DNA from: a bacterium
GTDB taxonomy: Bacteria; Armatimonadota; Chthonomonadetes; Chthonomonadales; CAJBBX01
NCBI GenBank assembly: GCA_009885735.1
Contig: VFKD01000146.1
Coordinates: 1-32,253 of the forward strand
DNA length: 32,253 nucleotides
Direction of reading: 5' to 3'
Shown: in pieces, positions 1 through 7,522 of the stretch
Position numbering within the stretch: position 1 is the stretch's first letter
Layout of the letters: every line of letters begins with the position of its first letter
The notes under the pieces: generated by a model
Database searches by the model: none
Told to the model about the DNA's origin: nothing
What the model saw: the letters and a program-made list of their open reading frames with translations, nothing else
Position numbers and translations under genes: made by a program

Positions 1-2
1 CG

Positions 3-635
3 TTGATGCGTGACCTCACGGTCTCCCCGAGTGACTTCGAAGCCCAGGTGAAGCACCTCGCGGAGAGCGGTTTCACGTTCCTGCTTGCAGGTGAAGTAGA
101 GGCAGCCCTTCGCGATGGCACGCCGCTGCCGGAGAAGTCCGTGGCGATCACCATGGACGACGGATACTGGGACAACTTCTCGGAGGCCTATCCGATCCTC
201 AAAAAGTACGGGGCCCGAGCGACTCTCTTCCTGGTGACCAACACGGTCGGCACTCCGGGTCATGTCTCCTGGGAGGAGGCTCGCCAGATGCTCGCGGACG
301 CGGCGGGATTCGGTTCGCACACTGTGAACCACTATGAGCTGCCATCGCTGCCGGTTGAGCAGATGGACTTTGAACTGCGCGAGTCCAAGCGAGTCCTCGA
401 AGAGAGGCTGGCCGAAACCATTACGTCTGTCGCGTATCCCAGCGGCAAGTACAATCGGCTCGTTGCAGATCGAACCAAGGCTGCAGGCTACCTGGCTGGC
501 TGGAAGAAGGGCGGCGGACCGGTCGAGCCAGGAGATGACCCTTACCTCCTGCCAAGAGTGAGAGTGAACGGCGACACGACGATGAAAGAATTCATGCGTA
601 AAATCCGAAGCAATATCCATGGAGATCGGGCCTAG
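3..635 (+). CDS. polysaccharide deacetylase (NodB-type), 5' end cut by window edge
   Basis: A NodB-type carbohydrate esterase that would remove acetyl groups from a polysaccharide or glycan, usually outside the cytoplasm. The frame is open to the window edge, so the true start and any signal peptide lie upstream. Counting from the first in-window codon, the metal-binding Asp pair sits in ITMDDGYWDN (about residues 49-58), and the two His ligands sit in GSHTVNHYEL (H106 and H110). The YPSGKYN segment near residue 145 matches the family's later motif. The opening VSPSDFEAQVKHLAESGF is the usual family N-terminal segment, so only a short piece of domain is missing. It ends about 220 bases before a Gfo/Idh gene on the same strand and may share a sugar-related role with it; that link is inference. 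Confidence 0.85.
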   Translation: MMRDLTVSPSDFEAQVKHLAESGFTFLLAGEVEAALRDGTPLPEKSVAITMDDGYWDNFSEAYPILKKYGARATLFLVTNTVGTPGHVSWEEARQMLADAAGFGSHTVNHYELPSLPVEQMDFELRESKRVLEERLAETITSVAYPSGKYNRLVADRTKAAGYLAGWKKGGGPVEPGDDPYLLPRVRVNGDTTMKEFMRKIRSNIHGDRA

Positions 636-858
636 GACGTAGAATCCACTCGTCCTGCGCCCGGCAATTCCGCTCAGCCTGAGCCTGCCGCAGTACCACC
701 GTGGCTCGTCATTCCCGCATGTCGTTAGCGGGAACGAAGGACCGTCCCGGTGCGAAATCGAAGGATGCGGGCCCAGTGCTATTGTGATCAGCATGGGAGG
801 CCTCGCGCCGCATGCGGTTCGGGAATCGAGTTGACACCAAGAGCAGATTGGAGACGGA
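636..858. other. intergenic region with one short hairpin
   Basis: No gene is visible here. The clear element is an inverted repeat, TTCCCGC at 712-718 and GCGGGAA at 728-734 with a 9-base loop. It follows the deacetylase stop by about 77 bases. It resembles the CGTCATTCCCGC-type dispersed palindromes seen in many genomes and could also help end transcription. There is no T-run after it, so a terminator call would be weak. Confidence 0.4.
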
Positions 859-1842
859 ATGGCGGGTTCTACACGGTGGGTGGTAGTCGGTTACGGTATG
901 GGCGCCTATCATTCCCGGCTCATCAAGGAAGTAGACGGCCTTGATCTCCTGGGAGTATGCGACCAAGATCCAGTCAAGCGCGAGCAAGCTCTACGCGATT
1001 CGCCAGCAATTCGAACCTATTCGACCTTCGACGAAGTCCTCGCAGACAAGGATTGCGACGGCATCGTAGCGGTGACTCCGCACAACCTTCACTGCGAGAT
1101 GGCCGTGGCCGGAATGCAGGCTGGCAAGCACACCATTACCGACAAAGCAATGTGCCTAACCGTGGCCGAGGCCGAGAAGATGATATCGGCTCGCGACAAG
1201 GCCGGTGTCCTGCTCTCGGTTTTCCACAATCGCAGGTGGGACAGCGACTTCCTTACCGTGCGGCGGCTGGTGGAGGAGGGGACTCTAGGCAGGCTGCACC
1301 ACATTGATTCCTGCGTGACGGACTATGCAGAGCTTCAAGGCTGGCGCACCGAAAGAGCGTCAATGGGCGGGTGGCTCTTCGACTGGGGCGCGCACACGAT
1401 CGACCAGATTCTCATCCTCGCGAAGTCGAAGGCGAAGCATGTGTATGCATTCGCGCACCATCGGTTCACGGACCGCAAGAGTGTCGAAGACTACGTTAAC
1501 CTCACCATCACCTTCGAGAGCGGCCTCACGGCGACTACGGTCGTGAGCTATCTTCACCGTATCCGCGCCCCAAGATGGCATGTGATCGGCGACGGCGTCA
1601 CGCTGCGATCTGAGGGGTTCGAGACGCCCGCCGTTCTCAAACACATGATTGCCGGACAGGTGGCCGAGACGACCGTGCCACAGGTGAAAGGCGATTGGAA
1701 GAGCTTCTACCAGAACATCGCGGACCACCTTGCCGGTCGTGCGGAGCTGGAGGTGAAGCCCGAGCAGCTCGTGCCGCAGATTGCGATTGCCCAGGCGGCG
1801 TACAGGAGCATCGAGACGGAGCAGGTGATCAAGCTCGCGTAG
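859..1842 (+). CDS. Gfo/Idh/MocA family NAD(P)-dependent oxidoreductase
   Basis: A 327-residue cytoplasmic dehydrogenase of the Gfo/Idh/MocA family, which oxidises or reduces sugars and cyclitols with NAD(P). The N-terminal Rossmann fold begins VVVGYGMGAYHSRLI, a GxGxxG-like turn followed by an acidic end of strand 2 (VCDQD). The usual EKP signature appears as DKA in TITDKAMCL, keeping the Lys but changing the neighbours. The C-terminal domain carries GGWLFDWGAHTIDQ, the family's active-site helix with a conserved Asp and His. The start has a GGAG Shine-Dalgarno sequence six bases before the ATG. The substrate cannot be told from sequence. Tandem hairpins follow the stop and separate it from the convergent gpmA. 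Confidence 0.9.
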   Translation: MAGSTRWVVVGYGMGAYHSRLIKEVDGLDLLGVCDQDPVKREQALRDSPAIRTYSTFDEVLADKDCDGIVAVTPHNLHCEMAVAGMQAGKHTITDKAMCLTVAEAEKMISARDKAGVLLSVFHNRRWDSDFLTVRRLVEEGTLGRLHHIDSCVTDYAELQGWRTERASMGGWLFDWGAHTIDQILILAKSKAKHVYAFAHHRFTDRKSVEDYVNLTITFESGLTATTVVSYLHRIRAPRWHVIGDGVTLRSEGFETPAVLKHMIAGQVAETTVPQVKGDWKSFYQNIADHLAGRAELEVKPEQLVPQIAIAQAAYRSIETEQVIKLA

Positions 1843-1845
1843 GGT

Positions 1846-1877
1846 GCGGGGCTTGCCCCGCCCAGACTTGTCTGGGC
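1846..1877. terminator. two tandem hairpins between convergent genes
   Basis: GCGGGG (1846-1851) pairs with CCCCGC (1856-1861) around a CTTG loop. GCCCAGAC (1860-1867) pairs with GTCTGGGC (1870-1877) around TT. Both stems are perfect and they share two bases, so they compete slightly. They fill the gap between the Gfo/Idh stop and the gpmA stop and could end transcription from both sides, although no clear T-run follows. The second stem runs into the gpmA stop codon. Confidence 0.5.
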
Positions 1878-2488
1878 TACCCGCCCATCTCCACCTTCCC
1901 GAGCACCGTTCCGTCCGCAGCCATGTCGTACACGATAGGCACGCCATTCGGGATGTTGAGTTCCAGCACCTGAGCCTGGGAGAGGTTCTCGATGTGCATC
2001 ACAATCGCACGTAGGCTGTTGCCGTGCGCGGAGACGAGAACATTCTTGCCTGCCCTGACCTCTGGCAGAATGACGTCGATGAAGTAGGGGAGAGTGCGCG
2101 AGGCTGTGTCCTTCAGGCTCTCGCCGTTCGGGGGCGCCACGTCGTAGCTGCGGCGCCATATCTTTACCTGCTCGTCGCCGAAACGCTTGGCCACATCCGC
2201 CTTGTTCAGTCCCTGCAGGTCGCCGTACATTCGCTCGTTGAGCGCGGCATCCTGGCGTACAAGGGCACCCTCCTGGCCTGCGCCCTTGAGAGCTAAGGTG
2301 GTGGTGTCGATCGCACGCTTCAGCACCGATGTGAAGACCTCATCCAGGTGGATATCGCGGATGTGCTCTCCGGCCCGCGTCGCTTCCCGTTCACCAAGCG
2401 GCGTAAGCGGCACGTCTATCCATCCCGTGAATCTGTTCTCTAGGTTCCAGGTGGACTGGCCGTGGCGAAGCAGGATCAGCTTGGGCAT
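1877..2488 (-). CDS. gpmA: 2,3-bisphosphoglycerate-dependent phosphoglycerate mutase
   Basis: Interconverts 3-phosphoglycerate and 2-phosphoglycerate in glycolysis and gluconeogenesis. The 203-residue length fits the shorter bacterial form rather than the roughly 250-residue enterobacterial one. The catalytic segment LILLRHGQSTWNLENRFTGW holds the phospho-accepting His in RHG and the substrate-contact residues. LNERMYGDLQGLNK contains the general-acid Glu and tyrosine, and SAHGNSLRAIVMHIE carries the second catalytic His. The protein starts directly with MPKLILLRHGQ, the standard family start, so the start codon is secure. The gene is transcribed away from a small helix-turn-helix gene 72 bases upstream, with which it might be co-transcribed. 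Confidence 0.95.
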   Translation of the reverse strand: MPKLILLRHGQSTWNLENRFTGWIDVPLTPLGEREATRAGEHIRDIHLDEVFTSVLKRAIDTTTLALKGAGQEGALVRQDAALNERMYGDLQGLNKADVAKRFGDEQVKIWRRSYDVAPPNGESLKDTASRTLPYFIDVILPEVRAGKNVLVSAHGNSLRAIVMHIENLSQAQVLELNIPNGVPIVYDMAADGTVLGKVEMGG

Positions 2489-2560
2489 GCGGTGTTGTTC
2501 CTCGGTGAGTTGAAGTTGAGACCGCGCAATTGTACCCCAGCCGATCCTGTCGTGATGGAG

Positions 2561-3034
2561 CTACGGCTTCTGACCCTCTTGAGCCTCCATCCATTCGAGG
2601 ATTGCCGCCTTGCGATACCGCAGTCGGCTTCCAAGCTTCACCACCGGCAGCCCGTCACGGGTCAGATTCCGTAGGGTGGTCCGTCCCACGCGCAAGTAGC
2701 TCGCAGCTTCCTGTGCAGTGAGCACATCCTGCCATTCCACTCTCTGGCGTACTTGCGGAGCAGCGTCCGCCTGCTCCCACCTTGCCGAGTCAGGCTGATA
2801 TGGGACGGAGGTTCCCTCTTGGCCGGAGGCTGAGCGAGACCGAGAGATACGATGAGTGAGGTCATCGGTCCTCCAGTCCGAGCAGGAAGCTACCGGGGCA
2901 GATCCCGTTGCAAGGATCGCGTCGTGAAGAAACGCGGCCTTCATGGTTGCGGATAGGAATGGTTGGTTCTCAAAGAGATCGTCCAGTCTGCGTCGTCTAT
3001 TGTCCAGCTTGTTCGGTATCGCGGAGTCTGTCAT
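2561..3034 (-). CDS. helix-turn-helix, excisionase-family DNA-binding protein
   Basis: The last 55 residues form an excisionase/MerR-like winged helix: LTAQEAASYLRVGRTTLRNL, then GLPVVKLGSRLRYRKAAILEW. In this family the first helix pair reads DNA and the K-G-R-R wing touches the backbone. The upstream 100 residues are low-complexity and not recognised. The frame stays open to 3196, but a terminator-like hairpin for the preceding gene lies at 3143-3172. I therefore prefer the internal ATG at 3034 (157 residues); it has only a weak AGG-rich upstream sequence, and a still later start is possible. No integrase or phage gene lies nearby, so a regulatory rather than recombination role is more likely, but this is not shown. 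Confidence 0.6.
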   Translation of the reverse strand: MTDSAIPNKLDNRRRRLDDLFENQPFLSATMKAAFLHDAILATGSAPVASCSDWRTDDLTHRISRSRSASGQEGTSVPYQPDSARWEQADAAPQVRQRVEWQDVLTAQEAASYLRVGRTTLRNLTRDGLPVVKLGSRLRYRKAAILEWMEAQEGQKP

Positions 3035-3142
3035 TCTAGTTCGGCTGCCTATCTGCCGGCGACGCGAGCCTGTTGGCTCCGTCCGGCGGTGATATCGCGG
3101 CGATGGGGACTCTTCGTCCCGCGAGATCGCTTCAGCAATGGA

Positions 3143-3172
3143 AAACCACTGCACAAAGATGTGCAGTGGTTT
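3143..3172 (-). terminator. rho-independent terminator of the cyclase-like gene
   Basis: AAACCACTGCAC (3143-3154) and GTGCAGTGGTTT (3161-3172) form a perfect 12-base stem with a 6-base loop. Read on the minus strand the stem runs into TTTT. It begins 53 bases after the stop of the minus-strand cyclase-like gene, which fits intrinsic termination. Confidence 0.7.
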
Positions 3173-3224
3173 CTTCCACCCTTCCGAAGCCGGCAAGGTC
3201 GGTGAGATTGCCGGACTTGCGCCG

Positions 3225-4697
3225 CTAGGCTGCTAGGACTTGCCGGGCCTCGCTGCGCATTCCCTGAACCACGAAGGTGTGAATGCACTTGCCTGCCGCC
3301 GTCGTCTTCTCGCCGGAATCGTAGACGTGAACGTCCGACATCACGTTTCGATAGGTTGCTTCGTCGATGAGTATCGTGTCTTCCTCTGGTGTGTGCTTGC
3401 TTATCTCCTCGAGCCAGTGGGCGTTCACCACCACATCGCCAAGGGCGGTGTACTCCATGTGTTCGGAAGAGCCAAAGTGACCAACAATCGGCTCGCCCGT
3501 GGTGATACCAATCCCCACACCCAGTTCCCAGCCGAACTTCTCATCCAGGCGAACATAGAGGTTCTGCAGAGCGGACGGAATCTTAAGAGCAGCCTTCACC
3601 GCGTCGAGGGCGTGATTTCGTTTGCTTGACGGCATTCCGAAGGTCGCCAACACGGTGTCTCCCAGGTATTTGCTCACCAAGCCATGATGGCTCACGATTA
3701 CTTTGTTGACCTCGGCGAAGAACTCATTGAGCGTGCTCACTGTCTGCTCTGGCGGAAGATGCTCCATCAGCAGCTTGAAGTTGCGAATGTTGATCACCAC
3801 GATGCTGACGCTGTGCCGCGTGCCCGCCATAATCGTGGAGGCTTCCTTGCCGAGCGTCTGGGCTGCAACGCTGGCCGGAATGAACTGCTGGAACATTGCT
3901 CGCAGCTTCTCTTCGTGTACTAGCTTCTCGCGGAGCCACCGAGTAGTCTCCTGGAAGCTGCTGGCAAGCTGGGCAAACTCATCGCTGGACCGCGCGTTAA
4001 ATCGTGCGTCCCACTCGCCTCGGCGAATGGCCTGGCTCACATCCAGCAGCTTTAGGATTGGCTTTGCAATCAATGCGTTCAGGCGCCAGTAGAGCAGTCC
4101 GGTAGCCGTGAGGCATAGCAGCGCCACAATGCCTGCAGGCAGCCAGAATGCCCTCGAGGCCTGATCGTGCGCGAAGTGGCTGGGCACATAGACCACCGAG
4201 GCTCCCACAATCTTGCCGTTGACCTCTACGGGAGACGCGACGGCTAACATCTCTTGCTCACCGGAGCCTGTCTTCTCTTGGAAGGTCTTGACGCGCGTGT
4301 CCGCCTGAAGGAAAGCAATCGCGCGGCTCTCGAAGTCGGTTGGCGCTTCCAGGCCGAATTGAGGAACTTCACCCACACGCTTGTACTTGAACGCCACTTC
4401 GGACGGAGCTTTGCTGTAGTTGTCTGCCACTGCCCGGGCAGCCTTGCCGCGCTTGACTTCCGCCTCTGCCGTGACCTTTCGTTTCGCACCGCCGGCAGGC
4501 TCATCGGCTGTGAGTCGGTCGACAGCATCGAATGTCCGAAGAATCGTCCCTGCCTTCTCGTGATTTTCGCGTTCAGCTCCCCGCTGCATGAGCTGATAGG
4601 CGAGCACACCGGGAATGACGCCACCAAGGACGATGACGGACATGGGGATTAAGATCAGCTTGAAGCCAATGGTGCGCGCAAACTTGCCAGGGGACAT
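3225..4697 (-). CDS. membrane-bound class III nucleotidyl cyclase-like protein with HAMP, catalytically degenerate
   Basis: A 490-residue inner-membrane protein. It has a first membrane helix at about residues 11-33, an extracytoplasmic sensor region to about 183, a second helix (about 184-205), a HAMP linker (about 206-260), and a class III adenylate/guanylate cyclase domain (about 295-470). The cyclase fold is clear: LNEFFAEVNKVI, KYLGDTVLATFG with the second metal Asp (D347), and MEYTALGD. However, the first metal Asp is Asn (N303 in INIRNF). In GDVVVNAHWLE the transition-state Asn and Arg positions are Val424 and Trp428. Cyclase activity is therefore doubtful, and the domain may sense or regulate. 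The ATG at 4697 has a strong GGAGGAGGG Shine-Dalgarno sequence; a longer frame begins at 4775 without such support. Confidence 0.85.
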   Translation of the reverse strand: MSPGKFARTIGFKLILIPMSVIVLGGVIPGVLAYQLMQRGAERENHEKAGTILRTFDAVDRLTADEPAGGAKRKVTAEAEVKRGKAARAVADNYSKAPSEVAFKYKRVGEVPQFGLEAPTDFESRAIAFLQADTRVKTFQEKTGSGEQEMLAVASPVEVNGKIVGASVVYVPSHFAHDQASRAFWLPAGIVALLCLTATGLLYWRLNALIAKPILKLLDVSQAIRRGEWDARFNARSSDEFAQLASSFQETTRWLREKLVHEEKLRAMFQQFIPASVAAQTLGKEASTIMAGTRHSVSIVVINIRNFKLLMEHLPPEQTVSTLNEFFAEVNKVIVSHHGLVSKYLGDTVLATFGMPSSKRNHALDAVKAALKIPSALQNLYVRLDEKFGWELGVGIGITTGEPIVGHFGSSEHMEYTALGDVVVNAHWLEEISKHTPEEDTILIDEATYRNVMSDVHVYDSGEKTTAAGKCIHTFVVQGMRSEARQVLAA

Positions 4698-4844
4698 TGC
4701 AACAACCCTCCTCCAGAGTAGCCTCCGCGCCCTGAGTGGGAGTGCGAAGGAGATTCTGCAAGGGTTTTGTTCCATGAGAGGATTGGCGAATCACCATACT
4801 ATTACGGTGTTACTTGGTGCGGATTGCCGAAGCGGACATGAGAT

Positions 4845-4873
4845 GGGGGAGCAGGCGATGCTCCTGCTCCCCC
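4845..4873 (-). terminator. hairpin terminator downstream of metK
   Basis: GGGGGAGCAGG (4845-4855) and CCTGCTCCCCC (4863-4873) form a perfect 11-base GC-rich stem with a 7-base loop. It lies 15 bases past the metK stop on the minus strand. No T-run follows on that strand, so it may act with a partner factor or protect the mRNA 3' end. Confidence 0.6.
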
Positions 4874-4887
4874 GACCGTTATACAGG

Positions 4888-6042
4888 CTAGGCGAGTGAG
4901 GCGGCGAGGTCGGTCTGCTCCCAGGGGAAGACAGGGTTGCCGAAGTGACCGTTTTTGGCAGTATCGAGGTAGGTGATCTTCGTTGGGTCCAGGAGGCTGA
5001 GCTTCGAGATGATGAAGTAGGGGCGCAGATCCACCGCGCTTCGAAGCCGCTTGCTGATCTCGGAAGGATCGAGCGAGCTAGTTCCGAACGTGTCTACATA
5101 CACGCTCACCGGCTCGGCGACGCCGATAGCATAGGCGAGCTGAATCTCGCACTTTTCCGCAAGTCCTGCCGCCACAACGTTCTTGGCCAGGTAGCGCGCC
5201 ACGTAGGCTGCAGAGCGGTCCACTTTCGACGGATCCTTGCCGCTGAAGGCTCCTCCACCATGACGAGCGTAACCGCCATAGGTGTCCACGATGATCTTGC
5301 GGCCGGTTACACCCGTATCTGCTTGTGGACCACCAATCACAAACTTGCCGGTTGGGTTGATGTGATACTTCACATTGCCGCGGTCGAACTGTGCAAACTC
5401 CCTCAATGCCGGACGAACAACGTGCTCGCGGATGCGGTCCTCAACCTCGGTCTGGCTTACAGCCTCGTCGTGCTGAGCCGAGAACACAATGGTTTCGATG
5501 TACTGCGGCTTGCCATCGACGTAGGCGATGGTAACCTGAGACTTGCCGTCCGGCCTGAATCCAAGCTCCGGATTGGAGCTTCGTAGGTCCGCGTACAGCT
5601 TGGTGAGCCGGTGCGCGATTGTTACCGGCAAAGGCATCAGGCTCTCGGTCTCGTTGCACGCGAAGCCGAACATCATGCCTTGATCCCCGGCGCCCTGGTC
5701 CTCGGGCCTGGTCCTGTCCACGCCTTGGTTGATGTCTGGTGACTGCTTCTGGATTGCCAGCATCACGCCGGTGGTGTGCCCGTCAAAGCCAAAGTCGGTA
5801 TGCACGTAGCCCACATCGCAAATTGTCTTTCGAACGATGTCCGCAATCTCTACATAGGCTTCAGTGGTGAGTTCACCGCCGATCACGGCAAGGCCCCGCG
5901 TGAGGAAAGTCTCGAGCGCAACGCGAGACTTCGGATCCTGCTTCAAGAGCTCATCTAGGATCGCATCGCTAATCTGGTCCGCCAGCTTGTCGGGATGTCC
6001 TTCGGTAACGCTCTCCGAGGTGAAGAGCCTTGTTTCTGCCAT
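4888..6042 (-). CDS. metK: S-adenosylmethionine synthetase
   Basis: Makes S-adenosylmethionine from methionine and ATP in the cytoplasm, in three intertwined MAT domains. The 384-residue length is typical. Signatures seen are [21 protein letters not shown] at the N-terminus with the catalytic His of GHPDK, the [12 protein letters not shown] methionine/ATP loop, and the phosphate-binding [16 protein letters not shown] segment. The C-terminal [28 protein letters not shown] is the standard ending. The chosen ATG (6042) gives the usual METRLF-like start and is preceded by a GGAAGGA Shine-Dalgarno sequence. The frame extends to an ATG at 6120, but that region is the structured leader described separately. 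That leader can form mutually exclusive helices, suggesting control by attenuation. Confidence 0.97.
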   Translation of the reverse strand: MAETRLFTSESVTEGHPDKLADQISDAILDELLKQDPKSRVALETFLTRGLAVIGGELTTEAYVEIADIVRKTICDVGYVHTDFGFDGHTTGVMLAIQKQSPDINQGVDRTRPEDQGAGDQGMMFGFACNETESLMPLPVTIAHRLTKLYADLRSSNPELGFRPDGKSQVTIAYVDGKPQYIETIVFSAQHDEAVSQTEVEDRIREHVVRPALREFAQFDRGNVKYHINPTGKFVIGGPQADTGVTGRKIIVDTYGGYARHGGGAFSGKDPSKVDRSAAYVARYLAKNVVAAGLAEKCEIQLAYAIGVAEPVSVYVDTFGTSSLDPSEISKRLRSAVDLRPYFIISKLSLLDPTKITYLDTAKNGHFGNPVFPWEQTDLAASLA

Positions 6043-6065
6043 AGTTTCGTATCCTTCCAGGATAG

Positions 6066-6163
6066 GCACGGCGAGGTTGCGCCGTGCTTGTGCGTCGCAC
6101 CAAAACGCCCCCTTCCGCATGGAAGGAGGCGAGAGCGCCGCTGGGCGGCAAAGTCGTCTCCTT
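6066..6163 (-). promoter_or_regulatory. metK leader with antiterminator/terminator-type structure (candidate riboswitch)
   Basis: On the metK sense strand, AAGGAGACGA (6163-6154) can pair with TCGCCTCCTT (6132-6123) with one mismatch, enclosing GCCGC/GCGGC (6149-6137). The 3' half of that outer stem also belongs to a second helix, GCCTCCTTCC (6130-6121) with GGAAGGGGGC (6116-6107), loop ATGC, followed by GTTTTGG. The second helix looks like an intrinsic terminator and the first like its antiterminator; they cannot coexist. A further perfect 8-base hairpin lies just before the Shine-Dalgarno sequence (arms 6066-6073 and 6080-6087). The SAM-I consensus core is absent and I do not recognise the fold as a known SAM riboswitch. 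Ligand sensing is inference. Confidence 0.5.
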
Positions 6164-6376
6164 ATCTTGCAGAGTACTGCTCGGATTTAGCACCTGCCGC
6201 GCGCACGAAGACGCACGGTGGTTGTTGTGGCATCAACGGGCCGGTCCCTCCGCCACTCTCGATAAGGAAGCATATTGGATTGTTGGAGTGACTCTACCCG
6301 CGCCGCAGCGAAAGTGTCAACAGATTCTGGGCCTTGGCGCGCAGCCGGGTACTCTTGTCTTCAAGAGGGTACTTAC

Positions 6377-6997
6377 TTGGGCTTTGACGAACGCCTATTC
6401 CTAATTCTGAACCGCGGCGCGGCGAACGGCCCGATGGATGCTGTGATGCCAGTCATCACAAACCTTCACCAGCAGAAGTGGTTTTTCGCGGTGATAGCTG
6501 TGGCGGCTGTGGCCGGCATTCTCCGGCACAAGAAGCGCGGATGGGTTGCCGTCATTGCCCTTGTTGTCGCCATCGGTCTTGCTGACTCAGCGTCGACGAG
6601 AATCCTTAAGCCTGTAGTGGGTCGTCCAAGACCCTGTCATGTTGCTTCAGGCGGAAGGTTCGTCGTTCCGGACGTTCGCATTATTGCGGGGGAGAGCTGT
6701 CCGGGTTCGCCGTCCTTCCCGTCGAACCACGCCGCAAACACGATGGCCGCTGCGACCGTGTGTGTTTGGCTGACACGGGGTCGCAAGCGCTGGGCTTGGC
6801 TGCTGCTTCCTGCCGTCATCGGCTACAGTCGTATCTACTTGGGTTACCACTACCCATCGGATGTTCTGGCCGGGTGGCTGCTTGGGTTTGCACTCGCGCT
6901 TTCGGTCGTCTGGGCGGCACGAAGGGTGTTGCCACCTAGCGCAACAATTGTCGGCGACGCAATTTCGGGGAGTACCGAACCACGCACGAGTGGCTAG
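6377..6997 (+). CDS. PAP2-family membrane phosphatase
   Basis: A type 2 phosphatidic acid phosphatase/undecaprenyl-diphosphatase-like integral membrane enzyme that removes phosphate from lipid phosphates. All three motifs are present. Counting from the TTG at 6377, these are KPVVGRPRP (K78, R85-P86), PSFPSNH (H118), and SRIYLGYHYPSD (S151-R152, H158, D162). The N-terminal segment FDERLFLILNRGAANGPMDAVM is the usual family start. The TTG at 6377 puts the start right before it with an AGAGGG Shine-Dalgarno sequence seven bases upstream; an ATG at 6275 would add 34 unlikely residues. Four to six membrane helices are visible. A diverged copy of its 3' end lies at 12971-13101, marking this gene as one border of the accessory slot. 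Confidence 0.88.
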   Translation: MGFDERLFLILNRGAANGPMDAVMPVITNLHQQKWFFAVIAVAAVAGILRHKKRGWVAVIALVVAIGLADSASTRILKPVVGRPRPCHVASGGRFVVPDVRIIAGESCPGSPSFPSNHAANTMAAATVCVWLTRGRKRWAWLLLPAVIGYSRIYLGYHYPSDVLAGWLLGFALALSVVWAARRVLPPSATIVGDAISGSTEPRTSG

Positions 6998-7119
6998 TCT
7001 CCCGAGAATGATCACGGAGTTCATGATACAATTGTCATCAAGCACTCTGGCATAACGAAGGCGTTGTCATGATGTTGGGCATCATTGACACCATTGGCGC
7101 TGAGTTGGGGGACGGGATA

Positions 7120-7290
7120 ATGGCTATTACGCTGCACTTAAGACCAGAAATCGAAGCGGCGATTGAGGCGCGGGCGCAGGCTAGGCAGGTGCCTGTGGAG
7201 ACTCTCTTGCAGGAGGTGATCGACGGGTTCGCTGTGCCAATGCTCCACCCTAAAGGAGACACGTGTGACTTCGTTACTAATCACTCTTGA
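7120..7290 (+). CDS. small antitoxin-like protein
   Basis: A 56-residue protein whose first 38 residues (ITLHLRPEIEAAIEARAQARQVPVETLLQEVI) have the beta-strand plus two-helix pattern of ribbon-helix-helix-like antitoxins. The tail from about residue 40 is unlike that family and overlaps the start of the next gene, so this may be a truncated antitoxin whose 3' end was replaced. I chose the ATG at 7120 because it follows a GGGGGA stretch; ATGs at 7069 and 7072 are possible. It may be a second antitoxin for the MazF-type toxin downstream, or a remnant. Confidence 0.5.
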   Translation: MAITLHLRPEIEAAIEARAQARQVPVETLLQEVIDGFAVPMLHPKGDTCDFVTNHS

Positions 7291-7522
7291 CGACCCGACT
7301 CGCAGGCGCCTCGATTCACTCAGCCGCTTGGAAGGGATTGCAGCGGAAGACGCAGCAGCGAGGTTGCTGCGCCGTGCAGTGATGGGCGCCCGACCCCGCC
7401 GTACGTTCGACACAGACGCGATCCTCCGAATCAACGAGCCATTCGCGCACGAGGATCTAGCCCTGGCAGAGTCTGATTCCGAATCCCGCCTTGAATTGCT
7501 CTTAGCCGAGGACAGTCTTTGA
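7265..7522 (+). CDS. antitoxin of a MazEF/PemIK-type pair
   Basis: An 85-residue protein starting at GTG with a strong AAAGGAG five bases upstream. The N-terminal half (SLLITLDDPTRRRLDSLSRLEGIAAEDAAARLLRRAVM) fits a ribbon-helix-helix DNA-binding antitoxin. The acidic C-terminal half (FAHEDLALAESDSESRLELLLAEDSL) fits the toxin-neutralising tail. Its stop overlaps the toxin's TTG start by four bases, as is normal for toxin-antitoxin operons, and such pairs usually repress their own promoter. The assignment rests on position and pattern rather than a strong family motif. Confidence 0.72.
   Translation: MTSLLITLDDPTRRRLDSLSRLEGIAAEDAAARLLRRAVMGARPRRTFDTDAILRINEPFAHEDLALAESDSESRLELLLAEDSL

Noticed and set aside
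4945-5586. Antisense frame inside metK
   Set aside because: The minus strand encodes complete MetK with all signatures.
6043-6120. Longer MetK start at 6120
   Set aside because: The extra residues lie in the structured leader and do not match MetK; the GGAAGGA before 6042 fits better.
6066-6163. SAM-I riboswitch upstream of metK
   Set aside because: The SAM-I core sequences are absent on the sense strand; only a different competing-helix layout is seen.
7024-7037. ACAATTGT-centred operator before the MazF-type set
   Set aside because: Only the 8-base core is symmetric and the flanks do not match, so the site could be chance.
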